This document shows positions 9,589-17,882 of a stretch of 64,000 bases of DNA, one piece after another. Numbering within the stretch: the stretch's first letter is position 1; the number at the start of each line of letters is the position of its first letter. The notes beneath the pieces were generated by a model. That model did not search any database, had not been told where the DNA came from, and saw nothing but the letters and a program-made list of their open reading frames with translations. Source of the stretch: Chloroflexota bacterium (lineage in GTDB: Bacteria > Vulcanimicrobiota > JAMCWD01); the NCBI GenBank assembly GCA_023475345.1, contig JAMCWD010000001.1, forward strand, positions 186,001 to 250,000. The letters run 5' to 3'. The position numbers and the translations under genes are program-made.

Positions 9589-9694
9589 ACCGACTTGAGC
9601 CGCCTTGTGCCGCTCATAACGGGGCACCCCCTTAATTTCTTTAATTAATGAATTATGCTTAAATTGAAAGTCCCTGGATTGGAAGACTTCAAAT

Positions 9695-9723
9695 AATATA
9701 AGTAAACTGTTTGAGGAAGTCAA
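9695..9723 (-). promoter_or_regulatory. Sigma-70 promoter of glycosyltransferase copy A
   Basis: On the minus strand: TTGACT (9718-9723), 17-nt spacer, TATATT (9695-9700). The same arrangement is preserved in front of copy B. It predicts a leader of about 100 nt and rules out the longer reading frame that would start at 9723. Confidence 0.65.
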
Positions 9724-9909
9724 GAAGGTGGAGGCAATCGAGATTTCGAGCGCATTAACCGGGAGGAGTATTCGGATTTTTTTGCCTACGGGGGTGGAAG
9801 AAAGATAGATGTTAATAATATAAGCAAAGGATGTATAAGATTCCGGCCGGATGAGGCTATTCCCAAAAATACGGTGTTCAAAATCAGATTGGAATTAATA
9901 AAGTTGTAA
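9724..9909 (+). pseudogene. PilZ-domain relic (truncated duplicate)
   Basis: The plus strand encodes about 60 residues closely matching residues 13-72 of the intact PilZ protein (shared runs include GGRKID, ISKG and DEAIPKNT) and then diverges to a TAA at 9907-9909. There is no start codon with a ribosome binding site, the N-terminal 12 residues are missing and the last about 70 are deleted. RxxxR persists (NRDFER), but DxSxxG has become NxSxxC, so c-di-GMP binding would be lost even if it were expressed. It marks the junction of the segmental duplication. The rest of the 9589-9935 interval holds only the promoter and leader of glycosyltransferase copy A. Confidence 0.82.
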
Positions 9910-9935
9910 AAATTCCTCTCGCTAAAACCACTTCT

Positions 9936-11849
9936 TCATGAGCCTGGTTTTTTCTTTACGACTCTATACAGATACATCGGAATGGGGGGGCGGTCCAATT
10001 TCCCCTGTAAATGTAAAAGTATCTTATATTTGCCTATAAATTCGAAGTTTAAATCACTGTCTTTTAGCTTAAACTTATCAGGATTTTCAATGAAGCCGGG
10101 ATCTTCAGAAAGATGATACAACTTGACATAATCTATATCCACCAGAATATAATTCGGAACTTCCAAAGAAAATGCTCTTTTATAGAAATTTTCAGGATCA
10201 GGCCCTATATAGTTGTTACATATTTTGATTCCCTTGCGAATACATTGAAATTGGAGGTATGCCTGAAAGCTCTGAGTTGTAGCAAATTCCCCCCCTTCAA
10301 AGATCCATGCAAAGTTGATTTTCTCATTTTTATGAGCGTCTTCAAGTATGCGGTTGGTGATCCTGTCGGCAACGGCATCGAATAACTGGAACCTGAAATT
10401 AAAATTTTCGGGCTCGAAAAGAATTCTTGGAAAACTCTGAGCTTTGAAATATTTGAAAGGAACCCTATTGGGAATCCAGTCCGGTAATAACCAGGCCGTT
10501 GCGGACCATATTGCAAATAATCCCATTATCAATATCAAACTGCTCCGTATAAAGCTGAACTTAATTCTATCCACATAAAAAAAGCTGCATAATGACAACA
10601 TGGCGATAGTGGGGACGGGGTATTCCATGCTTACATGTTTCAGCTTGAAAATAATAAGGGCCTGAATGCCAACAATGACGAAGAACATGCTGAGTATGAT
10701 ATTATATTTATTATATTTTTCAGCGAACTCTCTATTTGTTAACGAAAGGTAAATAAAAATAACGAATCCCAATATGAGGAAAAAAAGAGCCCCCGGGAAA
10801 ACGGTATTTAACAAGCCGAGTTGTTTGAACATTATTTCAGAAAGAGGTAAGGGCGGGGGAGGGAGGACTTTGCTCATTATATATCTGTAAGATTGAAAAG
10901 CCGGGAGTATGCCGATAAACCAGGGTGATATTACGGCCCCAAAAAATATTGTAAAATTAAGCAGCCCGAATATCGGCGCATGTTGCTCCTTCTTTTTGGG
11001 AGAGAGCTTTTTTTCGATTTTATAGAGCAGAAAAAACAGGCAGATACAGATTAAGAAAGAGATGAAATAAGATAAAACAGGGTGTATATGTATAAAATTT
11101 ACGAGGTGCATGGGCGGATGAACCAACCAGGTTTTTATGATTATTATTAATATTACGGTAACAGTAAGGACTGACAGGATTGAAATCAGCGAGAGACGCC
11201 ATAATTTTGTGTTTGATACGGCGGTAAGCGCTATTAATAATGTAAAGTAAAACAGGAAGTTCATCTTAACCAAAAAGCCTATTCCGGAGAAAACGCCGAG
11301 CAATATGCAATATTTTTTGTTTTCAAGATTATCGGTTTTGAGAAGCAGGTACACGCAGACTATCAAAATCACTGCAAGTGGGAATTCAAGATAATATTCC
11401 TGCAAATACTGTAATATCAGGGGCGCGCATGCTGCAGTTATCGCAGAAAGCCAGGCGGCTGCCCTTCCACCAATATTCAATCCGATAAGAAAAGTAAAAT
11501 AAATATAAATTGGGAGAAGAAAGATCAAGCTTAAGCGGGCGCTGAAAATCGAATAGTCTAAACCTGAAACAAAATAAAAGATCCCTGAGTATGTATGGGC
11601 TACGAAAGGATAAATGTAATAACCCTTGAGTATTTCTGCGATATTTCCGGTTCTTAACAATTGGGAGATATTAAATGAATTGTCTATATGTCCCATAGGG
11701 TATCCGTGAGGCGGCGTCATGTCGCTGGATATCCATAAAATCTGGTTGCCCATCAGAAGAAGAGTAAATATTAAAAGCAACAGCAGGTCTATTTTTTTGA
11801 CGAATGGCTGCTTTTTTTCGGGTTTATTCAAAGAAGCTTCTTGATTCAT
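9936..11849 (-). CDS. Polytopic GT-C-like glycosyltransferase (PMT/ArnT-like), copy B
   Basis: 637 residues from ATG 11849 (MNQEASLNKPEKK). Topology is as in copy A: roughly eleven hydrophobic segments, the same first-loop WISSDMTPPHGYPMGH and a C-terminal soluble domain with conserved SFPRILFEPENFNFRFQLF and IRKGIK elements. The nucleotide stretch at about 11270-11555 is nearly identical to the equivalent part of copy A, while flanking parts are much more divergent, which suggests gene conversion. Retention of both copies with diverged loops and C-terminal domains suggests different acceptors or sugars; this is inference. Confidence 0.75.
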   Translation of the reverse strand: MNQEASLNKPEKKQPFVKKIDLLLLLIFTLLLMGNQILWISSDMTPPHGYPMGHIDNSFNISQLLRTGNIAEILKGYYIYPFVAHTYSGIFYFVSGLDYSIFSARLSLIFLLPIYIYFTFLIGLNIGGRAAAWLSAITAACAPLILQYLQEYYLEFPLAVILIVCVYLLLKTDNLENKKYCILLGVFSGIGFLVKMNFLFYFTLLIALTAVSNTKLWRLSLISILSVLTVTVILIIIIKTWLVHPPMHLVNFIHIHPVLSYFISFLICICLFFLLYKIEKKLSPKKKEQHAPIFGLLNFTIFFGAVISPWFIGILPAFQSYRYIMSKVLPPPPLPLSEIMFKQLGLLNTVFPGALFFLILGFVIFIYLSLTNREFAEKYNKYNIILSMFFVIVGIQALIIFKLKHVSMEYPVPTIAMLSLCSFFYVDRIKFSFIRSSLILIMGLFAIWSATAWLLPDWIPNRVPFKYFKAQSFPRILFEPENFNFRFQLFDAVADRITNRILEDAHKNEKINFAWIFEGGEFATTQSFQAYLQFQCIRKGIKICNNYIGPDPENFYKRAFSLEVPNYILVDIDYVKLYHLSEDPGFIENPDKFKLKDSDLNFEFIGKYKILLHLQGKLDRPPIPMYLYRVVKKKPGS

Positions 11850-11965
11850 AATTCATACCGGCTTGCTCCGTTTTTGTGCCGCTCACAGCGAGAGGCTCCC
11901 CTCTTGATTTTCTTATATCGAATTATGCTCAGAATGAAATTTCTTAGATTTACGGAACTTCCAAT

Positions 11966-11994
11966 ACTATAAATAAACTATTTGAGGAAGTCAA
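11966..11994 (-). promoter_or_regulatory. Sigma-70 promoter of glycosyltransferase copy B
   Basis: On the minus strand: TTGACT (11989-11994), 17-nt spacer, TATAGT (11966-11971), giving a leader of about 110 nt. It is the duplicated counterpart of the copy A promoter. Confidence 0.65.
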
Positions 11995-12114
11995 GAATTG
12001 GAAACCCATATTGTTATCAGACAGGGATAATTCCGAAAATTTTTTTACTGGACTTTTAAGTTAAAATTATATATAAATGATAGGAGATAAATTGACACAA
12101 CCAAAGGAGAAATG

Positions 12115-13257
12115 ATGGCGCAGCATAATCTTCCTTCTCCGTCCCGGGAATCTCGAAGCGGCGAATACCGCGAGTGGACAGACCCGTACAACTCTTTTAA
12201 CAGCTTGAAGGGATTATTATACCGTGACTGGATGGAAGGGATTTTAAAGGGTGAATTTTTGCCGCCGGTCGAGGCTTCCATAGATCCGGTTTATTCTTGT
12301 AACCTTGATTGTGTCTGGTGTAATTCCCACGGCATATTGAAGAACGGTAGCATTAAGGGCAAAAAGATGACTACGAAACACCTTTTGGACCTTTGCAGGT
12401 TCCTCGGTGAATGGGGGGTCAAAGGGGCATGTTTCGCAGGCGGTGGAGAGCCGCTTTTGCACGAGGGCTGCGCCGAGGCGACCGAAGAACTGGCAAAAGC
12501 CGGTGTGGAATCAGCTTTCTTGACGAATGGGATAAATTTGGAAGGCGATGCGGCTGAGGCCATAGTGAAATATTCAAGGTGGGTCGGCGTATCGGTCGAT
12601 TCCGGGAGCCGGGATAATTATTCTAAAATCAAAAATATCCCGCCTGAATTTTTTGACAGGGTCGTTGAAAACCTGGCCGGAATCGTCGAATTAAGGAACC
12701 GTTCAGGCAGCAAACTTGAGGTTTCATACAAGTTCCTTATCCATCCCGATAACGCAGATCAAATTCTTCCCGCGGCAAAGCTTGCAAAAGAGATAGGCGT
12801 GGATTATATTCATGCGCGCCCCGCAGCATCGGAAAATATTCTGGGTGGAGCTGATTGCGCACTCGATTTTCCGATGGATATTGTAAACGAGCAGTTGAGC
12901 AAAATCTTCGAACTCCAGGATGAGAACTTCAAAGTTTTCGGTATAAGGCATAAATTTTCTCCCAGGATGACTTTGAAAAAGAATTTTTGCAGTTGTCTTG
13001 CCGCTCCATTGCTGATACAACTGGGTGCCGACGGCAATTGTTATCTCTGTGTCGATCACAGGGGAAAGCCGGGATTTATCATTGGCAGGCACGAGCCTGA
13101 CCCGAAACAGATACTGGAATTTTGGGGCGGTAAAGATATGATAGATTTTATGGAAAAAGTCGATCTTGAAAAATGCCCCCGTTGTACCTTCGGCATATAT
13201 AATGAAATCATGGAAAAAGTCCTGGTGGAAGACCGCATGTGTATGAGTTTTCCGTGA
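12115..13257 (+). CDS. Radical SAM protein with SPASM-like C-terminal Cys residues
   Basis: About 380 residues. GGAG at 12106-12109 fits the ATG at 12115 best; the adjacent ATG at 12112 would be very close to it. The radical SAM signature is CxxxCxxC in YSCNLDCVWCNSH (about residues 62-69), followed by the SAM-binding GGGEP (about 109-113). The C-terminal 100 residues contain FCSC, NCYLC, CPRC and a last Cys five residues from the end, consistent with an auxiliary-cluster (SPASM/twitch) domain. This enzyme class includes peptide-modifying and sulfatase-maturing enzymes, but there is no evident substrate gene here. A weak promoter (TGGACT, 17 nt, TATAAA at 12072-12077) precedes it. Confidence 0.88.
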   Translation: MAQHNLPSPSRESRSGEYREWTDPYNSFNSLKGLLYRDWMEGILKGEFLPPVEASIDPVYSCNLDCVWCNSHGILKNGSIKGKKMTTKHLLDLCRFLGEWGVKGACFAGGGEPLLHEGCAEATEELAKAGVESAFLTNGINLEGDAAEAIVKYSRWVGVSVDSGSRDNYSKIKNIPPEFFDRVVENLAGIVELRNRSGSKLEVSYKFLIHPDNADQILPAAKLAKEIGVDYIHARPAASENILGGADCALDFPMDIVNEQLSKIFELQDENFKVFGIRHKFSPRMTLKKNFCSCLAAPLLIQLGADGNCYLCVDHRGKPGFIIGRHEPDPKQILEFWGGKDMIDFMEKVDLEKCPRCTFGIYNEIMEKVLVEDRMCMSFP

Positions 13258-13289
13258 TTTCAAGCCAGCCGCAGGGCCGTCCTGAAATA

Positions 13290-13310
13290 ATCTTAAGTTA
13301 AGCTTAAGAT
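13290..13310. terminator. Hairpin between convergent genes
   Basis: A perfect 8-bp inverted repeat, ATCTTAAG/CTTAAGAT with a 5-nt loop, sits in the 46-bp gap between the radical SAM gene and the convergent methyltransferase gene and overlaps the stop codon of the latter. It may act on both transcripts, though it is AT-rich and lacks a T tract. Confidence 0.4.
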
Positions 13311-13888
13311 CCCGGCCCGGCTTTCGTCCCTTTCAGCATCTCGACAATTTTTGAAAAACGGGGAACAATCAACGGGACTTCTTCCCGGTATTTCACGTAT
13401 TCGTCACCCAGGCGTTCTATGGCTATCTTTTCCTGTATCCTGGCGTTTAATATAAGCGATCCCGCCAGCAGCAAAGGCACCAGGATGAAAGTAAAAGTTA
13501 CAGATTGAAACAGAAGCCCCAGCCCGATTACTCCAAGCAGTTTGCCGATTATCGAAGGATGGCGGACCAACCCGTAAGGACCTGTTGTAACGAGGCGCTT
13601 TGTATCGTTTGAAAACGGGGGGATGGGGCCTCCTTCGCCTTCGAGAACCAGATAAGTGTATGACCAGAAGATTATAAAAGCCCCGGCCAGTATCAGGACT
13701 ATGAAAGAGATCAAGTTGTACGGCCATGAAATAAGCAAAGGGAGGCCGAGATACCTGTCCAGCAGCCTGCACAGGTACGCGACTACGGCGGTAGCCGGCA
13801 TCAGGAACAAAAAATAAACAGGCAGGACTACGAGGATCTCTTTCCTGAAAAGGCATTTGAACCGATCTGTTGTGTTGTATTCCTTCAT
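13304..13888 (-). CDS. Isoprenylcysteine carboxyl methyltransferase-like integral membrane protein
   Basis: 194 residues from ATG 13888, chosen for the GGAGGA Shine-Dalgarno sequence four bases upstream. There are four to five hydrophobic helices. The C-terminal half has the ICMT/PEMT fingerprint: GPYGLVRHPSIIGKLLGVIG (about 110-129), then a helix ending in ERLGDEYVKYREEVPLIVP (about 165-183). This family binds S-adenosylmethionine at the cytosolic membrane face and methylates lipids, small molecules or, in eukaryotes, prenylated proteins. The bacterial substrate is not predictable. Confidence 0.82.
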   Translation of the reverse strand: MKEYNTTDRFKCLFRKEILVVLPVYFLFLMPATAVVAYLCRLLDRYLGLPLLISWPYNLISFIVLILAGAFIIFWSYTYLVLEGEGGPIPPFSNDTKRLVTTGPYGLVRHPSIIGKLLGVIGLGLLFQSVTFTFILVPLLLAGSLILNARIQEKIAIERLGDEYVKYREEVPLIVPRFSKIVEMLKGTKAGPGS

Positions 13889-13976
13889 AATTCCTCCGGC
13901 CATAATTTTAACATAAAGCGGGTTAATGGGAAACCGGGGCGGCGCATTTGATCCGGTGTCAATTTCCCGGTTATTT

Positions 13977-13985
13977 TGATATAAT
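13977..13985 (+). promoter_or_regulatory. Extended -10 promoter for the paired TPR lipoprotein genes
   Basis: TGATATAAT (13977-13985) is a perfect extended -10, with a weak TGTCAA-type -35 around 13957. The ATG at 14016 follows 30 nt later behind a GGAG ribosome binding site. Confidence 0.5.
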
Positions 13986-14015
13986 TTATCTTAATCTCAA
14001 AGCTATGGAGCCTGA

Positions 14016-15341
14016 ATGGGTAAGCTGACGTTCCGGATTTTTATCCTGCTGATTCTGCCTGTCCTGTGTTCGTGTACGGCCGGGCAAAATTCCGGTATCC
14101 CTGCAGGGCTGCAGGAATTATTGGATAAAAAAGAGATTGCCATAAGGTCAGGGGATTGGGAAGAAGCCGAGCCTATCGCGCGACAGGCATTGAACGTATC
14201 CGTTTCAGACATGGGAAAAGAGAACCCTGTTACCGTATCCCAGATGATTGACCTTGCATTGGTACTGGCTAAACAGGACAAGCCGGACGAATCAATCTCT
14301 CTATACAACAGCGCCAGGGAAATTATCGGGAGAACCCGGATGCGCGCCCCTCAAAGATTTACCGACCTGTTATTTGCTCTCGGAGAAATCCTTGCCAAAA
14401 ATCCGGAAGACAAAGGAGAAATTCTGAGTGTAATAATCGGCGACCTTGAAAAAAAAGTCGGCGGCAAAAATCCTTCCCTTGCGATGCTGTATTATCATGC
14501 CGGGAAAAGTTATTGCCGGAATTATAGTCTCCCGGAAGCGGCACAATACTTGGAAAAAGCATTGAAAGCCGCCCCGGACGGGGATCTGTTTCCGGAGGAC
14601 GTAATGTATTTATTGGGCGAAACTTATGAAGAGCAGGACAAGGCCGATCTCGGCCTGCCTTATCTTGAAAAGTCGCTTGGAAGAACAGAAAAGAAATTCG
14701 GGAACGAAAGCAAAGAGGCAAAGCAGGTTAAAAGCACCCTCCTGGAATTATACCGGCAGGAGAGGCAGTTTGATAAAGCGGAGGAAACAGGGAAAGAGCT
14801 GATAGCGGGCGATGAAAACCCTCAGGATGGCGATTTGCTTCCTCTTTTCAGGGATTTAACGGATATGGGCAAAGTTTATCTTGCCATGAGGCGCCCGGAC
14901 CTGGCACAGCCTTATTGTGAGCGTGCGATAAAGCTGGCGGAAACTTATCAAAACGATGACACCGACCGGGCGGTGCTTCACAGGTTTGAAGCTAGAGTCA
15001 ACATGGCGGAGCTTTATACTCTCCAGGGCAAATATGATAAGGCGCTGGACGAATTTAAAAAATCCAGGGGCCTTCTTGCCAGGAGGATTGAGCAATATCC
15101 GGAAGAGAAATATAACCGGACGGTAAGCCTTACTTATATATTTGAAGCTCTTGAAGCGGCCGGAATCAAAGCTTATTCGGACCGGCCGACATCCTTTGCA
15201 AAAGATTACAACCAGAGAGTTGTTCAGCTTAGAAACGCGACGATACAGGGCGATATAAAATCCGCACTCATGCTGCTGGACGGGCTGATAGAAGATTATC
15301 CCATGCTCTTCTCCGATAAAAAGAATCGGTCAGAAAAATGA
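14016..15341 (+). CDS. TPR-repeat lipoprotein, first of a paralogous pair
   Basis: 441 residues with a signal peptide ending PVLCSC (lipidation Cys at 18 or 20). The mature part has TPR units of the longer, kinesin-light-chain-like type (about 42 residues, with P..A..MLNLA-like helices) in which paired residues describe accumulated records. The C-terminal 160 residues are recognisably shared with the next gene (patterns DLTDMGKVYLA/DLNDLGKLYVY and the final LLDGLIEDYP/LEEMIRKYKQ), so the two arose by duplication. The stop overlaps the next start as ATGA. Its partners are unknown. Confidence 0.82.
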   Translation: MGKLTFRIFILLILPVLCSCTAGQNSGIPAGLQELLDKKEIAIRSGDWEEAEPIARQALNVSVSDMGKENPVTVSQMIDLALVLAKQDKPDESISLYNSAREIIGRTRMRAPQRFTDLLFALGEILAKNPEDKGEILSVIIGDLEKKVGGKNPSLAMLYYHAGKSYCRNYSLPEAAQYLEKALKAAPDGDLFPEDVMYLLGETYEEQDKADLGLPYLEKSLGRTEKKFGNESKEAKQVKSTLLELYRQERQFDKAEETGKELIAGDENPQDGDLLPLFRDLTDMGKVYLAMRRPDLAQPYCERAIKLAETYQNDDTDRAVLHRFEARVNMAELYTLQGKYDKALDEFKKSRGLLARRIEQYPEEKYNRTVSLTYIFEALEAAGIKAYSDRPTSFAKDYNQRVVQLRNATIQGDIKSALMLLDGLIEDYPMLFSDKKNRSEK

Positions 15342-17080
15342 GAAACGGGTTTTATTTTTACCTCGTGATTATGATTGCGGTTTTGACGGCTTATGGTTGT
15401 ACTCGCTCGGGAGATTTTAAGCCTGGGCAGAAAGCCTCGTTGGAAAAGCATGCAGGGCCGGTCAACCTGGATGTTGCCGGTCAGCTTGATTATTATAAGA
15501 AAGAATTGGACAGGCTGATATCCTGCGGAGATTTTCAGTCTGCAGATGAAATTTCAAGGAAAATAATACAACTGGCTGAAAAAGCATATCCTGAAAAAGA
15601 TGCAAGAACACTTGAACCCATGATGGCGAGGCTTGAAGTCGCAAAAAAGCTTGGCTATGAAGATGAAAGCCGGAAACTTCTGTCGCGCATTCTGATTATC
15701 AAAGAGAAGCTATATGCCAATGGTGATCCTGATATTGAGACGGCCAGGCTTGACTTTGCCCAGTTATGCATGAAAGAGCCAAAGGATCTTGCCATGGCCG
15801 AAACCCAGGCATTAAAAGCATTCAAAGCCAGGGAAGGCGCCGGTAAAATGAATGATCCGTCGGTTGTCCAGATGCTCCTGTTACTATCGGAGATAAATAT
15901 TGAAAAAGGCGAACTTAATAAAGCGGAGGATTTTTTAAATAAGGCTTATAATCTTGCCGGAGTTTTAAAGGCTAAGGACATGAGCCCGATTTTTTCGAAT
16001 TTCGCCCGCCTTTATAGTTTGAAGAAGGATAAAAAGAAGGCCGAGGAATATGCCAGGATGGCCATGAAAAGCGGAAGCCATGCAGCCGAAAGCAATCTCA
16101 GCGATATCCTTCAGGGGCAGGGGAAAGGAGAAGAAGCCATTTCCGGCCAGTTGAAACTTCTTGCAAGAGAAGAAAAGCGCGTGGGAAAAGAAAGTCCCGA
16201 ACTCTTTCCCGTTCTTTCCCGGCTGGGGGAGTTGTACCGGAGAAATATGCTGCTGAATGATGCTAGGGGTGTATATCTGCGCCAGCTTACCATCCTGGAG
16301 AAAAATAATACCGCAGATATTAAGGCCAGGCTTTCCGTAGTTATAAAACTGGCGATAATAAACCGGGAACTGGAAAATGTTAAAGAGGCCGAAAAATATT
16401 TCAATGAAGCCCTGGAGCTATGCGGGACAAGATACGGCGAGAAAAGCAGGGAATATTCGGATGTGATGAATTCTACAATGGAATTTTACAGGCAGTTTCC
16501 CGATTCTTACGACAAGGCCGAGGAACTGGGTCTTGCCACGCTTTCAATAGACAGCGACTCCGGGAACGGTTCCGGCTACAGAATAAGCAGAGATCTGAAC
16601 GATCTCGGCAAACTTTATGTTTACGAGAAAAAATGGGGGGAAGCCGAAAATTTTTGCTCAAAATCGTTAAAGCTTCTTGCAGAAAAAAGCCCGGCTGAAA
16701 GCCCGTCGGACTGGCTTCTTTATAACTTCGAAGCGCACCTGTATTTATTTGAGACTATGGATGCCCGGAACAGGTTCAGCGAAGCGGCGGGACATCTCCA
16801 GTCCGTCCACGACATTCTTTATGATAGGGTTACAAAAAATCCCGAAGACCTCTATACCGAAGCCATTGTTTTCGGGATGACGCTTGAAGCGGTTGAGGTA
16901 TTGCCGGGAAGTTTTCCCGTCTGGGGCAAAGCTGCAGAGAAACAATTCGGCAAGGATGTTGATGTTTTCAGGGATCGGTTCTATGCGGGCAACTTCACGG
17001 AGGCGTTGAGTACCCTTGAAGAGATGATCCGGAAGTATAAACAGGTTCATCAATTGAATGATGAGCCTGTTAAGAAATAG
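15338..17080 (+). CDS. TPR-repeat lipoprotein, second of a paralogous pair
   Basis: 580 residues. The lipoprotein signal peptide has lipobox TAYGC at about residues 17-21. It contains roughly ten TPR units, including long kinesin-light-chain-like repeats in the middle (KNNTADIKARLSVVIKLAII region). It is about 140 residues longer than its upstream paralog, mainly through extra central repeats, and the C-terminal region is homologous. It is translated by coupling (ATGA overlap). It is probably an outer-membrane- or inner-membrane-tethered scaffold. No catalytic domain is visible. Confidence 0.82.
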   Translation: MRNGFYFYLVIMIAVLTAYGCTRSGDFKPGQKASLEKHAGPVNLDVAGQLDYYKKELDRLISCGDFQSADEISRKIIQLAEKAYPEKDARTLEPMMARLEVAKKLGYEDESRKLLSRILIIKEKLYANGDPDIETARLDFAQLCMKEPKDLAMAETQALKAFKAREGAGKMNDPSVVQMLLLLSEINIEKGELNKAEDFLNKAYNLAGVLKAKDMSPIFSNFARLYSLKKDKKKAEEYARMAMKSGSHAAESNLSDILQGQGKGEEAISGQLKLLAREEKRVGKESPELFPVLSRLGELYRRNMLLNDARGVYLRQLTILEKNNTADIKARLSVVIKLAIINRELENVKEAEKYFNEALELCGTRYGEKSREYSDVMNSTMEFYRQFPDSYDKAEELGLATLSIDSDSGNGSGYRISRDLNDLGKLYVYEKKWGEAENFCSKSLKLLAEKSPAESPSDWLLYNFEAHLYLFETMDARNRFSEAAGHLQSVHDILYDRVTKNPEDLYTEAIVFGMTLEAVEVLPGSFPVWGKAAEKQFGKDVDVFRDRFYAGNFTEALSTLEEMIRKYKQVHQLNDEPVKK

Positions 17081-17106
17081 ATAAGATAATGAAAATTTCA
17101 GAAATC

Positions 17107-17136
17107 TTGACCGGGGCGAGATTTTGTGAGTATAAT
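17107..17136 (+). promoter_or_regulatory. Strong sigma-70-type promoter
   Basis: TTGACC (17107-17112), an 18-nt spacer and a perfect TATAAT (17131-17136), 38 nt upstream of the ECF-type S-component start. Confidence 0.72.
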
Positions 17137-17174
17137 TTTCAAGTTCTGTATATTTGATAAGTTATGGAGGCATA

Positions 17175-17714
17175 ATGCTTAAACGAGTCATAGTCGGTAT
17201 TATACTTGTCGGATTGACTGCCGCACTTGGTTTTTCGGGTCTCGGGTACATAAAAATGAATACCCCTGCTGGCTCGGCTTCATTGATGCATGTGCCCGTA
17301 TTAATCGCAGTTTTTCTCGGCGGTTTTCCCGAGGGCATAATATCGGGGCTTGTTTACGGTGCTGTCTCCTGGTGGAAATTTCCGGCGCTCGGGCCAATCA
17401 TTCATTTTCCTCCCAGGATATTGATGCCGATAGTTGCAGGACTTGTTTTCATGCTGATCAGGCGCTTGCTTAAAGGCAAGCCTGTCCTGGGCGATTGTAT
17501 CGGCGCTCTGGTAGGGTCTGCGATAGGCTCCCTGGTCAATACATGGGGAGTTCTGGCCCTGACAATTCCTTTTGCCCAGGATTTCAACGTAGCCAAGGTT
17601 ATGCAGATCTGGAACGCTCACGGTTTAAAGGAAATGTTTGCCGCCATGCTTATTGTTACGCCTGTAGTCGTAATCTTCGGCATGCTTTTGAGAAGCTTGA
17701 AAATAAGGCAGTGA
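17175..17714 (+). CDS. ECF-transporter S-component-like membrane protein
   Basis: 179 residues from ATG 17175, with GGAGG four bases upstream. There are five to six hydrophobic helices. The N-terminal part has the vitamin-uptake S-component style (MNTPAGSASLMHVPVLIAVF, then LGGFPEGIISGLVYGAVSWW), and the interior has GALVGSAIGSLVNTWGVL. S components bind a vitamin or metal-related substrate and work with an energy-coupling EcfT/EcfA module, none of which is nearby. A shared EcfTA module elsewhere in the genome would be needed. The gene is probably monocistronic, with its own strong promoter. Confidence 0.78.
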   Translation: MLKRVIVGIILVGLTAALGFSGLGYIKMNTPAGSASLMHVPVLIAVFLGGFPEGIISGLVYGAVSWWKFPALGPIIHFPPRILMPIVAGLVFMLIRRLLKGKPVLGDCIGALVGSAIGSLVNTWGVLALTIPFAQDFNVAKVMQIWNAHGLKEMFAAMLIVTPVVVIFGMLLRSLKIRQ

Positions 17715-17804
17715 TTCGATGTCGTACGACCTAATCATGAAGCTGTTATTTTTCATGCAATGATCATGTGAAATATTTCGAAGCATAAACCCACTTGTCG
17801 TTTA

Positions 17805-17833
17805 TTGAAAGAGGTTATATGTTTTGCTATACT
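17805..17833 (+). promoter_or_regulatory. Sigma-70-type promoter of the spermidine-synthase-like gene
   Basis: TTGAAA (17805-17810), 17-nt spacer, TATACT (17828-17833), about 50 nt upstream of the GTG start at 17883. Confidence 0.68.
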
Positions 17834-17882
17834 ACTACCATGTTGTCCCGGGAATATTTGATGTGTTCGGAGGAATAGGGTA

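Larger units (their letters stand above)
7270..11998. repeat. Tandem segmental duplication: [PilZ - glycosyltransferase] x2
   Basis: Unit A spans about 7270-9723 (PilZ gene from about codon 11, plus convergent glycosyltransferase and its promoter). Unit B spans about 9724-11998 (PilZ relic, glycosyltransferase paralog and its promoter). Both units end in the same promoter-bearing sequence TTTGAGGAAGTCAAG (9710-9724 and 11981-11995). The PilZ relic starts directly at this junction, exactly as expected for a head-to-tail duplication. Unit B has lost the second half of the PilZ copy. Confidence 0.8.

Noticed and set aside
9589-9723. N-terminal extension of glycosyltransferase copy A up to 9723
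   Set aside because: The extension contains the gene's own promoter, has no signal or membrane character and is absent from the paralog.
17715-17882. Palindrome GTCGTACGAC at 17721-17730 as an operator or terminator
   Set aside because: A single 10-bp self-complementary site after a stop codon, with no repeat or T tract; too weak to call.
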